A stretch of 64,000 nt of DNA from Legionella rowbothamii. Its GTDB lineage: Bacteria; Pseudomonadota; Gammaproteobacteria; Legionellales; Legionellaceae. Each line of letters opens with the position of its first letter. Position 1 is the first letter of the stretch. The DNA lies in assembly GCF_900639985.1 (NCBI RefSeq), contig NZ_CAAAIM010000006.1, positions 62,001 through 126,000 of the forward strand, read 5' to 3'. The position numbers and the translations under genes are program-made. The notes below the pieces were generated by a model. The model had not been told where the DNA came from, did not search any database, and worked only from the letters and a program-made list of their open reading frames with translations. This document shows positions 19,428 to 28,048 of the stretch, in pieces.

Positions 19428-20459
19428 ATGGGTACATTGAAAAATATAGGAAGGGTCAGCACAAATTATCCAGAAGATAGTAATAAAAGGCACCGCAGGT
19501 CTTTTGGTTTACAGCTCTAATCCATCAAAACAGAAGCCCTCCTACATTACAGGCCACTTCAAGCCCCTGAAATAACCAAATTTCAGATACTTCCGCCTCT
19601 AAACGCAATACCTTAGATAGACATCCCCAAGATATCTATAACGTGCTGCCTGCTCCGTGCAACTCAAGGTCCTTATAACAATGTTTTATTCTATATCGCC
19701 GCTCAGCATCCAGGATTATTTAGACCATTTATCAAGAGTCTCCTACAGTATCCTAATGCGAAACAAATCAGTACATTATTCAACCAACCGAATCTAAATG
19801 GAGAAACATCATTAGTACTCGTTGTGCTATTGGGATCAGGAGGGCAATTAAGGCAATTAATTGATTTAGATGTAAACATTAATCAGCTTGATGCGAATCT
19901 TGATACCCTTTTACACCATGCGTTCAAAGATGGAAATACTCTCTTAGTAGAGACATTACTCCCAAAAAATGCCGATATTAGTATAAAGAACCTGCAAAAA
20001 ATGTGCTCTTGAATTGGCGATAGGGTATCAACCTCTGCTTATCAAACCTATTTTACGGCGGCTTACTTACACACTTACACGTATGCCATTAGAAGAACAG
20101 ACACGATATCTCCTTAACTTACCGGATATATTCTTGTTTTGGAGGATTCTGAACTGCTCAGTGTTCTCATTACACTATGCTCATTTAACCCGGATCCTAA
20201 TAATCCCACGCAGCTAAATCAGATGTTAAATGCTATAGACCTTGATACACATTTACAGAAATTTGGTGCTCAGTATTTGAGCATGAAAGAAAAATCACGT
20301 ACGAATGTAAACTCCCCTGAGGCTGCGGCCGCAACGAAAACACTATTAATCGAATGTATTAAAGGCAAAATTACGCTTTTTCAAAATGATAATGCTCTCG
20401 ATGTCAAAATAAGTACAGTTAAGCAACGCTACAGCGATGCAGCGATGCAATTTAACTAG
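19428..20459 (+). pseudogene. Decayed ankyrin-repeat protein gene
   Basis: No single frame spans this region, but consecutive frames read as one protein. From the ATG at 19428 the frame has stops at 19518 and 19614, then a clean stretch including LFYIAAQHPGLF and ankyrin-like units (LDANLDTLLHHAFKDGNTLLVETLLPKNADISIKN). The frame breaks near 20000-20006 and continues as ALELAIGYQPLLIKPIL. It breaks again near 20130 and continues as VLEDSELLSVLITLC to the stop at 20459. Ankyrin proteins are a common effector class in Legionella, so this is probably a dead effector gene (inference). The left boundary is uncertain because there may be more frameshifts before 19680. Confidence 0.7.
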
Positions 20460-20502
20460 AACCCTAAAATAACGGAGGTCAGACCCATGGCCCGACCTAG
20501 AG

Positions 20503-22503
20503 TTAAATTTTACCGGAGCAAACACGACGGTTGATCCACCAGGCTAATAATAATGTGGAGAAGACACCTAAATAAACACTGGTATTTTCCCAGCCTGCGC
20601 CAGCCAATTGCAGTGCATCAGGATTTTGTGCAATGGAGAATGGGATGGCGAGCAAGACATCAATGATCGCTGAACCCGCAACTAGACCACAGGCAATCAA
20701 AGTACCCTTTTGCTTTCTGGTTACCTGTTCTTCCTCACTTCTCTGAGCGCGGCGTAAATGCCTTTGTACAAATAATGCAATCATCCCACCAATGAATAAT
20801 GGGAACGAGGAGGAAAGAGGTAAATACATGCCTATAGCAACCCCAAGGATAGACAAGTTGAGGTAGCGTCTTATTTTAAAAATATGGTTCAAGAAAATGA
20901 TGACTAAAATAACACAAGAACCAACAAACATCATGTTCCAAGGCAATGAATTTTGGAACACTGCTTCAGTGATTGCAGCCATCAAGGCAGCAGTTGGAGC
21001 GGGTAAGGATTGGCTCACATCCATTCCCGGATGCGGCATTACTCCAGCAATACCATAGACATTAAATAGAAGTTGCATTACTGGTGGAATGACCAGCGAA
21101 GAAACCACTACTCCGAGTAAGAGCATAAGCTGTTGTTTCCAAGGGGTGGCGCCAACTAACTGCCCTACTTTTAAATCCTGAGTATTATCATTGGCAATGG
21201 CCGCAATTCCCGTTACTACGGCACCAATCATTATTGTAATTGCTTCTGCTGCTTGTATTTGTTGAGGACTTAATGGCAACGGCAGGAAATGATCAATGGC
21301 AACTAGTAACAACCATGCAGCAAACAACATCCCCGAAATAACTACCGAACTTCCCGGACTGGCAGTAACCCCAACCATTCCCGAAAAATAGGCCGTAATT
21401 ACCGAAAAGATAAAACCAATAAATAAAACATACAACACAGCGAGAAATACTAGAGTGGGGGAATAATCGTTATCTAATCCCACCTGCGCTAAAGGCAATA
21501 CTAATTGGAAAAATAAAAATAAAATCGAAGCCATCACCCCTATCCCCATGAGTAGGTAAGGAAGTGGAATATCCTTGTCTGTACGCGGTACTTGTAAATC
21601 CATACGACTTTTCGATACAAAAGTATTAAAAGAGGTTTGAATACTCTTGGACAATGGCTTAACTAATTTGAGAAAAGTCCACATGCCAGCAAATAACATG
21701 GCTCCAATCCCTAGATAACGCATCTCACTATTCCATAAGAATGAAGCTGCTTGCTCTGGGTTGTAATGCGTTAAAAATTCTGGATAAAAACGGCTGACTA
21801 TAGGTAAAGCAACTAACCAAGAAATAACAGCCCCCAAAAAGATACTGATCGCCATATCATGTCCGACTAGATAACCAGCACCTATCATGGTTGCCGAAAA
21901 ACCAGCACCTAAACCAAATAAGGAGCGCTTGACAACAAACCAATATCCCCAGCTGTTTGCAACAAGTTTAAAACCAGTTTGCAATAATTCAATTAAGCCA
22001 CCAATCGCACCACCCATCAATATATCGCTAATTCCGGCTTTTTCTACTGAGGATTTTAATACCTCAGCAATAGCTCGTCCTTCAGGGAATTTTAAATTAC
22101 GATCATTAACTAAAATACGGCGCAAAGGAATTGAGAAAAGGACACCAAGAACTCCTCCGCTCACTGCAATAAAAAAATTAGTCAGATAATCAAAATGATT
22201 CCAATAGCCAATAATGATCAAGGCGGGAATAGTATACACAATACCGCCAGCGACAGCCTCTCCAGCAGAGGCGGCAGTCTGCACCGCATTATTTTCCAAA
22301 ACAGTGGAATTTTTAAAGAAGCGTAAAATTCCCATAGAAATAATGGCTGCAGGAATCGATGCAGACGTTAAAATACCTAATTTTAAGGCCAAATAGGCGT
22401 TTGACATGGCCAATAATACGGTCAATATTATGGCCAAAATAATGACCCGAAAAGTTAATTCGGCTACTTTTTTATCGGCAGCTATAAAAGGTATATCACT
22501 CAT
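20503..22503 (-). CDS. OPT-family oligopeptide transporter
   Basis: A 666-residue membrane protein with about 14-16 hydrophobic helices, matching the bacterial OPT family: ILAIILTVLLAMSNAYLALKLGILTSASIPAAIISMGILR at the N-terminus, NNAVQTAASAGEAVAGGIVYTIPALI, and GATPWKQQLMLLLGVVVSSLVIPPVMQLL. Family members import peptides or metal chelates by proton symport; the substrate is unknown here. The start at 22503 (GGAAG six bases upstream) shares one base with the stop of the preceding gene (TGATG), indicating translational coupling with the DUF3298 protein. Confidence 0.9.
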   Translation of the reverse strand: MSDIPFIAADKKVAELTFRVIILAIILTVLLAMSNAYLALKLGILTSASIPAAIISMGILRFFKNSTVLENNAVQTAASAGEAVAGGIVYTIPALIIIGYWNHFDYLTNFFIAVSGGVLGVLFSIPLRRILVNDRNLKFPEGRAIAEVLKSSVEKAGISDILMGGAIGGLIELLQTGFKLVANSWGYWFVVKRSLFGLGAGFSATMIGAGYLVGHDMAISIFLGAVISWLVALPIVSRFYPEFLTHYNPEQAASFLWNSEMRYLGIGAMLFAGMWTFLKLVKPLSKSIQTSFNTFVSKSRMDLQVPRTDKDIPLPYLLMGIGVMASILFLFFQLVLPLAQVGLDNDYSPTLVFLAVLYVLFIGFIFSVITAYFSGMVGVTASPGSSVVISGMLFAAWLLLVAIDHFLPLPLSPQQIQAAEAITIMIGAVVTGIAAIANDNTQDLKVGQLVGATPWKQQLMLLLGVVVSSLVIPPVMQLLFNVYGIAGVMPHPGMDVSQSLPAPTAALMAAITEAVFQNSLPWNMMFVGSCVILVIIFLNHIFKIRRYLNLSILGVAIGMYLPLSSSFPLFIGGMIALFVQRHLRRAQRSEEEQVTRKQKGTLIACGLVAGSAIIDVLLAIPFSIAQNPDALQLAGAGWENTSVYLGVFSTLLLAWWINRRVCSGKI

Positions 22504-23186
22504 CAAGACTTCCAAACTATTTTTTGTATTTCAGGTTTCAACATCGCTGAAATAGCAGATAAAGGAATTGAAACTATTTGTGGACCATAAACGTAAGCAG
22601 CCACTTGATAGCTATCAAAAATGATCTCAAGTCCTTTTGGTGAGAAAGACCAAACATGGTAATTTTCCGCGACGGGCTTAGTTCCTTCCTTGATCCATTT
22701 CGCATCAGAAATATTCTTTGCTGTAATAACTTTACTACTAATTTCAGAAATTGTTTTTAAATAATCAGCCCCATTAACGAATAACTCAGCAAGTTCAACT
22801 TGGCGATTGTTAACAAAATTCAATACAGCAGTTGTATTTAATGGATGAGCCGCACCGCGATGATAAATAGAAATATTAAAACGAACGCTTAACGCATTAT
22901 TTTGTTCGTAAGGAATAGAATAAGTAATATTTAGTCCACTTTTACCAGAAACATCTAACGCAACATTTTCATCTTCGGATAGCTCACTAAAAAAACTTTT
23001 TTGGGTTTGTTCAATAAAATCTTTTACTACTGTGTTCACATTGGCATTTTTGAAGCCTTGTGGATATTTGACATCGATAATATAGGTCGATGTTTCTTTC
23101 TTAAGTGATGTAGGCGTAACTGCCTGAGCAGCTAAAGAAGAAATAATCAATAACACCGATAAAATGAATTTCAATTGGTTCATCAT
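22503..23186 (-). CDS. Secreted DUF3298-domain protein
   Basis: A 227-residue exported protein: signal peptide (about 1-22, ending SLAAQA), then a PdaC/DUF4163-like segment. The C-terminal DUF3298 signature is GLEIIFDSYQVAAYVYGPQIVSIPLSAI. This domain pair is also found in RsiV-type lysozyme-binding proteins and in periplasmic proteins of unknown function. It lies 15 bases after hutI and overlaps the OPT gene start by one base, so all three are in one operon. The role is unknown. Confidence 0.75.
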   Translation of the reverse strand: MMNQLKFILSVLLIISSLAAQAVTPTSLKKETSTYIIDVKYPQGFKNANVNTVVKDFIEQTQKSFFSELSEDENVALDVSGKSGLNITYSIPYEQNNALSVRFNISIYHRGAAHPLNTTAVLNFVNNRQVELAELFVNGADYLKTISEISSKVITAKNISDAKWIKEGTKPVAENYHVWSFSPKGLEIIFDSYQVAAYVYGPQIVSIPLSAISAMLKPEIQKIVWKS

Positions 23187-23201
23187 AATTTAGTTCCCAA
23201 G

Positions 23202-24422
23202 TCAAAAATCCTTCGTAGATACCCATTCACCAGCAATCATTGTTTGGTGAGGCAACGGATATGCAAAATAATAACAAAGGGCGGCCCCCTCAGTCGCCGA
23301 CCATAATACCAAATCTGCAGCCATACCAGGAGCAATCTGGCCAACTTCGTTGTCTAAGCCCAAGGCTTTAGCAGCGTGGCTCGTCACCCCAGCTAACACC
23401 TCAGGGACAGATAGATCAAAAAATTGGCATGCCATGCTCATCATCAATCTTAATGACGCAGTTGGTGAAGAGCCCGGATTACAGTCAGTAGCAATAGCCA
23501 TCCGTACTCCAGCTTGGCGTAATAAATCTACCGGCGGTTTGTGTTGTTCACGTAAAAAATAATAAGCCCCTGGAAGCAATACGGCCACAGTATTGGACTT
23601 AGCCAATGCCTGCGCTCCGTCCCCATCTAAAAACTCGAGATGGTCACATGATAAAGCACCAAATTCGGAGGCCAACTCGCTTGCCCCCAGATTAGATAAT
23701 TGCTCTGCATGACATTTTATCGGTAAATTTAATGAATGAGCAACACGAAAAATTTGCTCCGTCTGCGCAAGCGAAAAAGCAATCGATTCACAAAAAACAT
23801 CTACCGCATCAATTAAATTCGTCTCAGTCAACGCAGGCAACATTTCCTGGCACAACATATCCACATAAGCTTGACTGTTTCCTGTAAATTCTGGGCCAAC
23901 CGCATGCGCACCCAAAAAGGTTTTACGTACTCTTAAACCGGTCATTTCACCCAAACGTTTCGCTACACGTAGCATTTTTAACTCCGTAGGCAAATCCAAA
24001 CCGTAGCCTGATTTAATTTCTACCGTAGTTACACCTTCGTTTTTTAAAGCTAAAATTCGTGGTAATGATTGCTGGATTAGCTCTTCCTCTGAGGCTGCAC
24101 GAGTTTGCTTTACCGTAGAGATAATCCCACCACCTGCTTTAGCAATTTCTGTATAACTGACTCCAGAGAGTTTCATCTGAAACTCTGCTGCTCGATTTCC
24201 CGCAAAAACTAAATGCGTATGACAATCAATTAAGCCTGGAGTAATTAATTGGCCATGACAATCAACCCGCTCTTTAGTTTCATTATAGAGCGGCGGCAAT
24301 TCAGCTTCGGGCCCACTCCAAGAAATAATACCCTTGCTAATAGCAATTGCCTGTTGTGCTAATTGTTTGCCTAAAGCATCAATAGTCGTTGCATTAACTA
24401 GTAATTTATCGCAAGCAGACAT
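23202..24422 (-). CDS. hutI: Imidazolonepropionase
   Basis: Hydrolyses 4-imidazolone-5-propionate to N-formimino-L-glutamate, the third step of histidine degradation. The 406-residue amidohydrolase has the metal motif [19 protein letters not shown], then [29 protein letters not shown], the [14 protein letters not shown] histidine and [14 protein letters not shown]. The ATG at 24422 overlaps the SDR stop by one base (TAATG), with GGGA as a weak SD; an upstream in-frame TTG is less likely. The next hut gene, hutG, is divergent at 25343; hutH and hutU are not in the window. Confidence 0.95.
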   Translation of the reverse strand: MSACDKLLVNATTIDALGKQLAQQAIAISKGIISWSGPEAELPPLYNETKERVDCHGQLITPGLIDCHTHLVFAGNRAAEFQMKLSGVSYTEIAKAGGGIISTVKQTRAASEEELIQQSLPRILALKNEGVTTVEIKSGYGLDLPTELKMLRVAKRLGEMTGLRVRKTFLGAHAVGPEFTGNSQAYVDMLCQEMLPALTETNLIDAVDVFCESIAFSLAQTEQIFRVAHSLNLPIKCHAEQLSNLGASELASEFGALSCDHLEFLDGDGAQALAKSNTVAVLLPGAYYFLREQHKPPVDLLRQAGVRMAIATDCNPGSSPTASLRLMMSMACQFFDLSVPEVLAGVTSHAAKALGLDNEVGQIAPGMAADLVLWSATEGAALCYYFAYPLPHQTMIAGEWVSTKDF

Positions 24423-25183
24423 TAAAAATCCCAATGAAGAACTTGATGTGGAGCCTTAAGCCATGCCGCGTGGTGACTCGTATCGTAAATGTCCCATTCC
24501 TTAGAACCATAGGTTTGTATATCAACATCCACCAATAACCAAGTTAAAAATTCTGCGACAGTTTCGGGTGCAACCAAGCGCCCCTTCTCTTTCAGACGTT
24601 TATAAAAATTACCCTGAGCATGATCTGGGTTTTCGTCACTACGGGCCAAAACTTGCATGTTCGTGTCAATAATTCCAGGCATTACACTAGCAAAAGTAAC
24701 CGATTCAGACTCCAAGTGCCAGCACTTAGACAACATTGCTAATGCTGCTTTTGAAACGCAATAGGCGCCCCAACCTTTTATCGCAAAATAAGCAGCTCCG
24801 GAACCAATATTTAGCACTCGGCCTTGATTTAATTTGGCATATAACATTTGTGATAAATAAAGTGGTGCATTTAAATTAGTATTTATTGCATTTTGCCATT
24901 CTTGAGGTTCAATATCTTTTAATAAGCTCAGGGGATTTAAAGTACCTGCATTATTAATTAGTGCAGTAATTTGAGATACTGATTCTAGATGGGCTTTTAT
25001 TGCTGCTAATCCATCAGAAGTAGCAACGTCAGCACAGAAATATTGAATGTTTGTCGCGGCAGCTGCTGTTTCCTTCAATAACTGCTCTCGACGCCCAATG
25101 ATTAGTACATTTTTACCGCGTTTATCCAAAGATAAGGCTAAAGCTTTTCCTATGCCACTTCCACCGCCAGTAATAATAAACAC
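24422..25183 (-). CDS. Short-chain dehydrogenase/reductase (sepiapterin-reductase-like)
   Basis: A 253-residue classical SDR with the nucleotide-binding [12 protein letters not shown] at residues 5-16, NNAG near 77 and the catalytic YxxxK as YCVSK near 141. The loop [10 protein letters not shown] resembles sepiapterin reductase/benzil reductase-type SDRs. The start is the GTG at 25183, with AGAGG five bases upstream. It heads the minus-strand set SDR-hutI-DUF3298-OPT and overlaps hutI by one base. Substrate unknown; a place in histidine use is suggested only by linkage. Confidence 0.85.
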   Translation of the reverse strand: MFIITGGGSGIGKALALSLDKRGKNVLIIGRREQLLKETAAAATNIQYFCADVATSDGLAAIKAHLESVSQITALINNAGTLNPLSLLKDIEPQEWQNAINTNLNAPLYLSQMLYAKLNQGRVLNIGSGAAYFAIKGWGAYCVSKAALAMLSKCWHLESESVTFASVMPGIIDTNMQVLARSDENPDHAQGNFYKRLKEKGRLVAPETVAEFLTWLLVDVDIQTYGSKEWDIYDTSHHAAWLKAPHQVLHWDF

Positions 25184-25281
25184 AATTACCTCTGTATCCT
25201 CCGTCTAAGTGTACATAGATAATACCAGACATTAGACTAAGTTGGCATATTTTAACCTAGTAAAGGTAAAATTTCTTTTTT

Positions 25282-25323
25282 TATAGTAAGTACTATAGAA
25301 TCAATAACTTTCCATACGTATGG
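25282..25323. promoter_or_regulatory. Two palindromes in the SDR/hutG divergent promoter region
   Basis: The 159-base space between divergent SDR-hutI and hutG holds a 7-bp dyad TATAGTA-AG-TACTATA (25282-25297) and a perfect 12-bp palindrome CCATACGTATGG (25312-25323) about 20 bases before the hutG start codon. Placement suggests operator sites for a common hut regulator such as a HutC-type repressor. The assignment is inference. Confidence 0.4.
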
Positions 25324-25342
25324 TTAATGCAGGGAGAATTTA

Positions 25343-26302
25343 ATGTTTGAAAATCTGTCCAATTATCGGCACGCCGATCCGCTTTTATGGCAGGGTAGAA
25401 AGGATACTCCTAATGCAGAACGTTTTTTTCAAAAAGTAACCTTTCCCACACAACAAACCGATTTAATTAGCAAAGAGAAAAAAACCGTTTTTGTTGGCTT
25501 TGCTAGCGATGCCGGAGTGCGACGCAACCAGGGTAGAGCTGGGGCAAAATTGGGGCCTGACCAAATAAAAACTCAGTTAGCAAAGCTTCCCTGCTCGAAT
25601 AACAAGGTTTATGTCGACTTAGGAAATATCATCTGCGAACAGGATGAGTTGGAATTAGCACAAAGCCAATTTGCCAGTTTGATTAATTTTTGTCATCAAC
25701 AGGGACACCAAACTATTGCTCTAGGTGGTGGCCATGAAATTGCCTGGGCGCATCATCAAGGTTTAGCACCTCATTATACGCGATTGGGCATTATTAATTT
25801 TGATGCACACTTTGATCTACGCCCCTACCCCAAAGATCAACTTGGAACTTCCGGAACACCTTTTTCACAAATCGCCGCTTGGTGTGAAGAAAACCGCCGT
25901 AAATTTGATTATTGCTGCTTGGGTATCCAGCAAATGGGTAATACCTCTTCCTTGTTTCGTCGTGCAGCAGAATTAAATGTACGCTATTTAACCGCAGAAG
26001 ATATTTATGAGAAAAGTCTTGCTTGGCATTTTGCTTTTCTTGATGATTTTATGTTGAATATGGACCATATTTATTTGACCATCTGTCTTGATGTTTTAGC
26101 AGAATGTTTTGCCCCAGGAGTAAGCGCCCCACAGCCATTGGGGTTAACCCCATGGCAAATATTGCCACTCTTGAAATACATCATGCAAAGTGGCAAAGTA
26201 GTCAGTTTAGACATTGCCGAGCTTTCGCCGCCTCTGGATCAGGATCAAAAAACAGCCAGGCTGGCAGCGCTTATTATCGCAGAATTGCTGCACACAATTT
26301 AA
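25343..26302 (+). CDS. hutG: Formimidoylglutamase (arginase family)
   Basis: Splits N-formimino-L-glutamate into glutamate and formamide, the last step of one histidine degradation route. The 319-residue protein has arginase-family metal motifs GGGHE (H131) and NFDAHFD (D154, H156, D158), and the family-specific APGVSAPQPLG. In the fourth motif, normally DxD, the first position is cysteine: C248-L-D250. SD GGGAG precedes the ATG. It is divergent from hutI and is followed after 12 bases by an IcmL-like gene, probably cotranscribed. Confidence 0.92.
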   Translation: MFENLSNYRHADPLLWQGRKDTPNAERFFQKVTFPTQQTDLISKEKKTVFVGFASDAGVRRNQGRAGAKLGPDQIKTQLAKLPCSNNKVYVDLGNIICEQDELELAQSQFASLINFCHQQGHQTIALGGGHEIAWAHHQGLAPHYTRLGIINFDAHFDLRPYPKDQLGTSGTPFSQIAAWCEENRRKFDYCCLGIQQMGNTSSLFRRAAELNVRYLTAEDIYEKSLAWHFAFLDDFMLNMDHIYLTICLDVLAECFAPGVSAPQPLGLTPWQILPLLKYIMQSGKVVSLDIAELSPPLDQDQKTARLAALIIAELLHTI

Positions 26303-26314
26303 AGGAGTTATTTC

Positions 26315-27034
26315 ATGAAGAAAACCATACTTTGGAGTGCCTTAGCTACTCTAATTAGCGCTCAAGTATATGCTGCTGATCCAACAACACCAGCAACTCC
26401 ACCAACCGCCACACCAACAGAACCTAGTAAGCTTCCAGCAGCCCCAGGAGGTCAAGTAACACCTGCCCCAGCGCCTAGTGCAGTCATTGATTGCAATTAT
26501 AAAATTCCAGCACAAGTCAAAACTGTAGAACAATCAGTTGTTTTAGCCTGGTCGCAAAAAGCAGTGATCCAGGCATTCAGTTTTGATCCGAATACATTGG
26601 ATGCCCAAATGCAACAATTACAGGCCTGTTTTACTGAACAAGGGTGGACTGGCTTTAGTAGCGCATTAAAAAAATCAGGTAATGTTGAGGCGATTAAATC
26701 ACAAAGTTTAAAAGTAAGTAGTCATGTTGATGGACAAGGATTTATTACTGATGCCAAAGACAATCAGTGGAAAGTCACCTTGCCTTTAGTCGTCGTCTAT
26801 CAAAATGAGAAAGAAAAAGTTAGTCAATTATTGAGTATTGATTTAACTGTCAATCGTAAACCGACTGGGGATCTAGGCATTACCCAAATGATAGCGACTC
26901 CACGCGGCACAGTTACTACGAAAAAACCAGTGCTGATAAATAATCCAGAGAATACTAATCTTGATACCCGCCCACCAGCTGATAATACCTCTAATGCTCC
27001 ACAAAACCAGCCAGTTACAGACAAGCCTCAATAA
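26315..27034 (+). CDS. Periplasmic DotI/IcmL-domain protein
   Basis: A 239-residue protein with a cleavable-looking signal peptide (about 1-20, ending VYAA), a Pro/Thr/Ala-rich linker (21-55), and an IcmL/DotI/TraM-type domain at about 58-200. Visible family features are VVLAWSQKAVIQAFSFDPNTLDAQMQQLQACFTEQGWTGFSSALKKSGNVEAIKS, then WKVTLPLVVVYQNEKEKVSQLLSIDLTVNR and IAQ/ITQMIATPRG. The C-terminal tail is Pro/Asn-rich. True IcmL is an inner-membrane component of the Dot/Icm core; this copy lacks the membrane anchor. It shares a transcript with hutG, with a strong SD (AAAGGAG). Its role is unknown. Confidence 0.75.
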   Translation: MKKTILWSALATLISAQVYAADPTTPATPPTATPTEPSKLPAAPGGQVTPAPAPSAVIDCNYKIPAQVKTVEQSVVLAWSQKAVIQAFSFDPNTLDAQMQQLQACFTEQGWTGFSSALKKSGNVEAIKSQSLKVSSHVDGQGFITDAKDNQWKVTLPLVVVYQNEKEKVSQLLSIDLTVNRKPTGDLGITQMIATPRGTVTTKKPVLINNPENTNLDTRPPADNTSNAPQNQPVTDKPQ

Positions 27035-27084
27035 CCGGCCTTGTGTCACCATATCCCGTATTTATGACTGCATATTATACGGGT

Positions 27085-27114
27085 TAGTTCCTGGTTGGAA
27101 GCAACCAGGAACTA
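27085..27114 (+). terminator. Hairpin after the IcmL-like gene
   Basis: Perfect 13-bp arms TAGTTCCTGGTTG and its complement around a GAAG loop, followed by AAAAT rather than a T-run. Its core CCTGGTTG/CAACCAGG matches the repeat family at 2146 and 48191. Confidence 0.5.
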
Positions 27115-27199
27115 AAATCCGTGACTCACACTAATGGAGAGGCTAATAAGAAATTTATATTCGGAGTCGAATATAGTTCGATTCAAATCAGAAGGGTAG

Positions 27200-27229
27200 C
27201 CCGTATTAGTAAAGGCTAATACGGGTTTT
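27200..27229 (+). terminator. Hairpin of the CCCGTATTAG family with T-tract
   Basis: CCCGTATTAG (27200-27209), loop TAAAGG, CTAATACGGG (27216-27225), then TTTTA. It lies between convergent genes and could terminate the hutG-IcmL-like transcript. Confidence 0.6.
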
Positions 27230-27240
27230 ATGTGCATTAT

Positions 27241-27846
27241 TTAAAATGACTGAGGTTTTGAACGATTCACACCATTTTGATCTGGGTAGGCTAAGATGAT
27301 TACTTTAGTGCCAATTTTCATGAAATTTTCATTTAACCATTTTGCTGCACTTGGGAACACACGTACGCAACCATGGCTTGAAGGACGTTCCGGAACCTCA
27401 TAGGCAGCATGAATTGTAAATCCTTGGTAGAAATACATGCAGTAAGGCATTTTAGCCCCGCCGCGGGTATCTACAGGATATTCTCCTGAACGGCAATTAA
27501 TACCTTGCTTGTTATAAACACGGAACATACCAGTTACTGTTCTGCATGACTGGCTTGAATTTTCTTCACAAGTATCAACCCCGGCCGAACCTGCCCCAGT
27601 TAATAGGCGGTTGCCTTCTTCATCATAAGCAGCCCAAGCAGAAGCTTTAGGATCGAACACAAAACGCTTTTCACCAGTTGCTTTAATTTTCATTGGAAAA
27701 TAGCTACGGCCACGTTTGTCTTTTGTGTAATGAATGGTTCGGTGCACATAACCTGCATCATCGGTAATTAAAGTAGATTCATCATAGTCTACACAGGATG
27801 TTAACCCAAGGCATAGCAACAAACCTGCCCAAAATAACTTCTTCAT
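27241..27846 (-). CDS. L,D-transpeptidase (YkuD) lipoprotein
   Basis: A 201-residue envelope enzyme that should form 3-3 peptidoglycan cross-links or attach proteins to the cell wall. The signal ends in a lipobox LTSC (Cys 18). The YkuD catalytic motif is complete: H in FTIHAAYEVPERPSSHGCVRV with the SHGC nucleophile cysteine. A pair of extra cysteines (DTCEENSSQSC) precedes the domain. GGAG stands 11 bases before the ATG, immediately after the T-run of an upstream terminator. Confidence 0.9.
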   Translation of the reverse strand: MKKLFWAGLLLCLGLTSCVDYDESTLITDDAGYVHRTIHYTKDKRGRSYFPMKIKATGEKRFVFDPKASAWAAYDEEGNRLLTGAGSAGVDTCEENSSQSCRTVTGMFRVYNKQGINCRSGEYPVDTRGGAKMPYCMYFYQGFTIHAAYEVPERPSSHGCVRVFPSAAKWLNENFMKIGTKVIILAYPDQNGVNRSKPQSF

Positions 27847-27860
27847 TTAGATATTTTCTC

Positions 27861-27890
27861 CAAAAAAAATCCCCTTCCCTGCAGGGAAGG
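27861..27890 (-). terminator. Intrinsic terminator after ettA
   Basis: Perfect 18-bp palindrome CCTTCCCTGCAGGGAAGG (27873-27890) followed on the minus strand by GGGGA and eight uridines. It would stop transcription from ettA just before the L,D-transpeptidase gene; the T-run abuts that gene's SD. Confidence 0.8.
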
Positions 27891-27921
27891 ATTTACTTAC
27901 ATCAATTAAGCTTAAAAAGGC

Positions 27922-28028
27922 ACGTCACCCTGAGGAGTTTACGACGAAGGGCCTCGAAAGGTGGCATTATACTAATCCACAAAATTTATGCCACATTCAA
28001 GAGACCCTTCTCGTCGTTCGGAATAACG
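27922..28028. repeat. Palindromic repeat, TGGCAT/ATGCCACATTCAAG family
   Basis: Nested inverted repeat with outer arms CGACGAAGGG (27942-27951) and CCCTTCTCGTCG (28005-28016) and inner TGGCAT (27962-27967) and ATGCCA (27988-27993). It shares ATGCCACATTCAAG and GTTCGGAATA with the element at 10480-10580. Confidence 0.7.
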
Positions 28029-28048
28029 TAACCAACAACAAAACGCTT

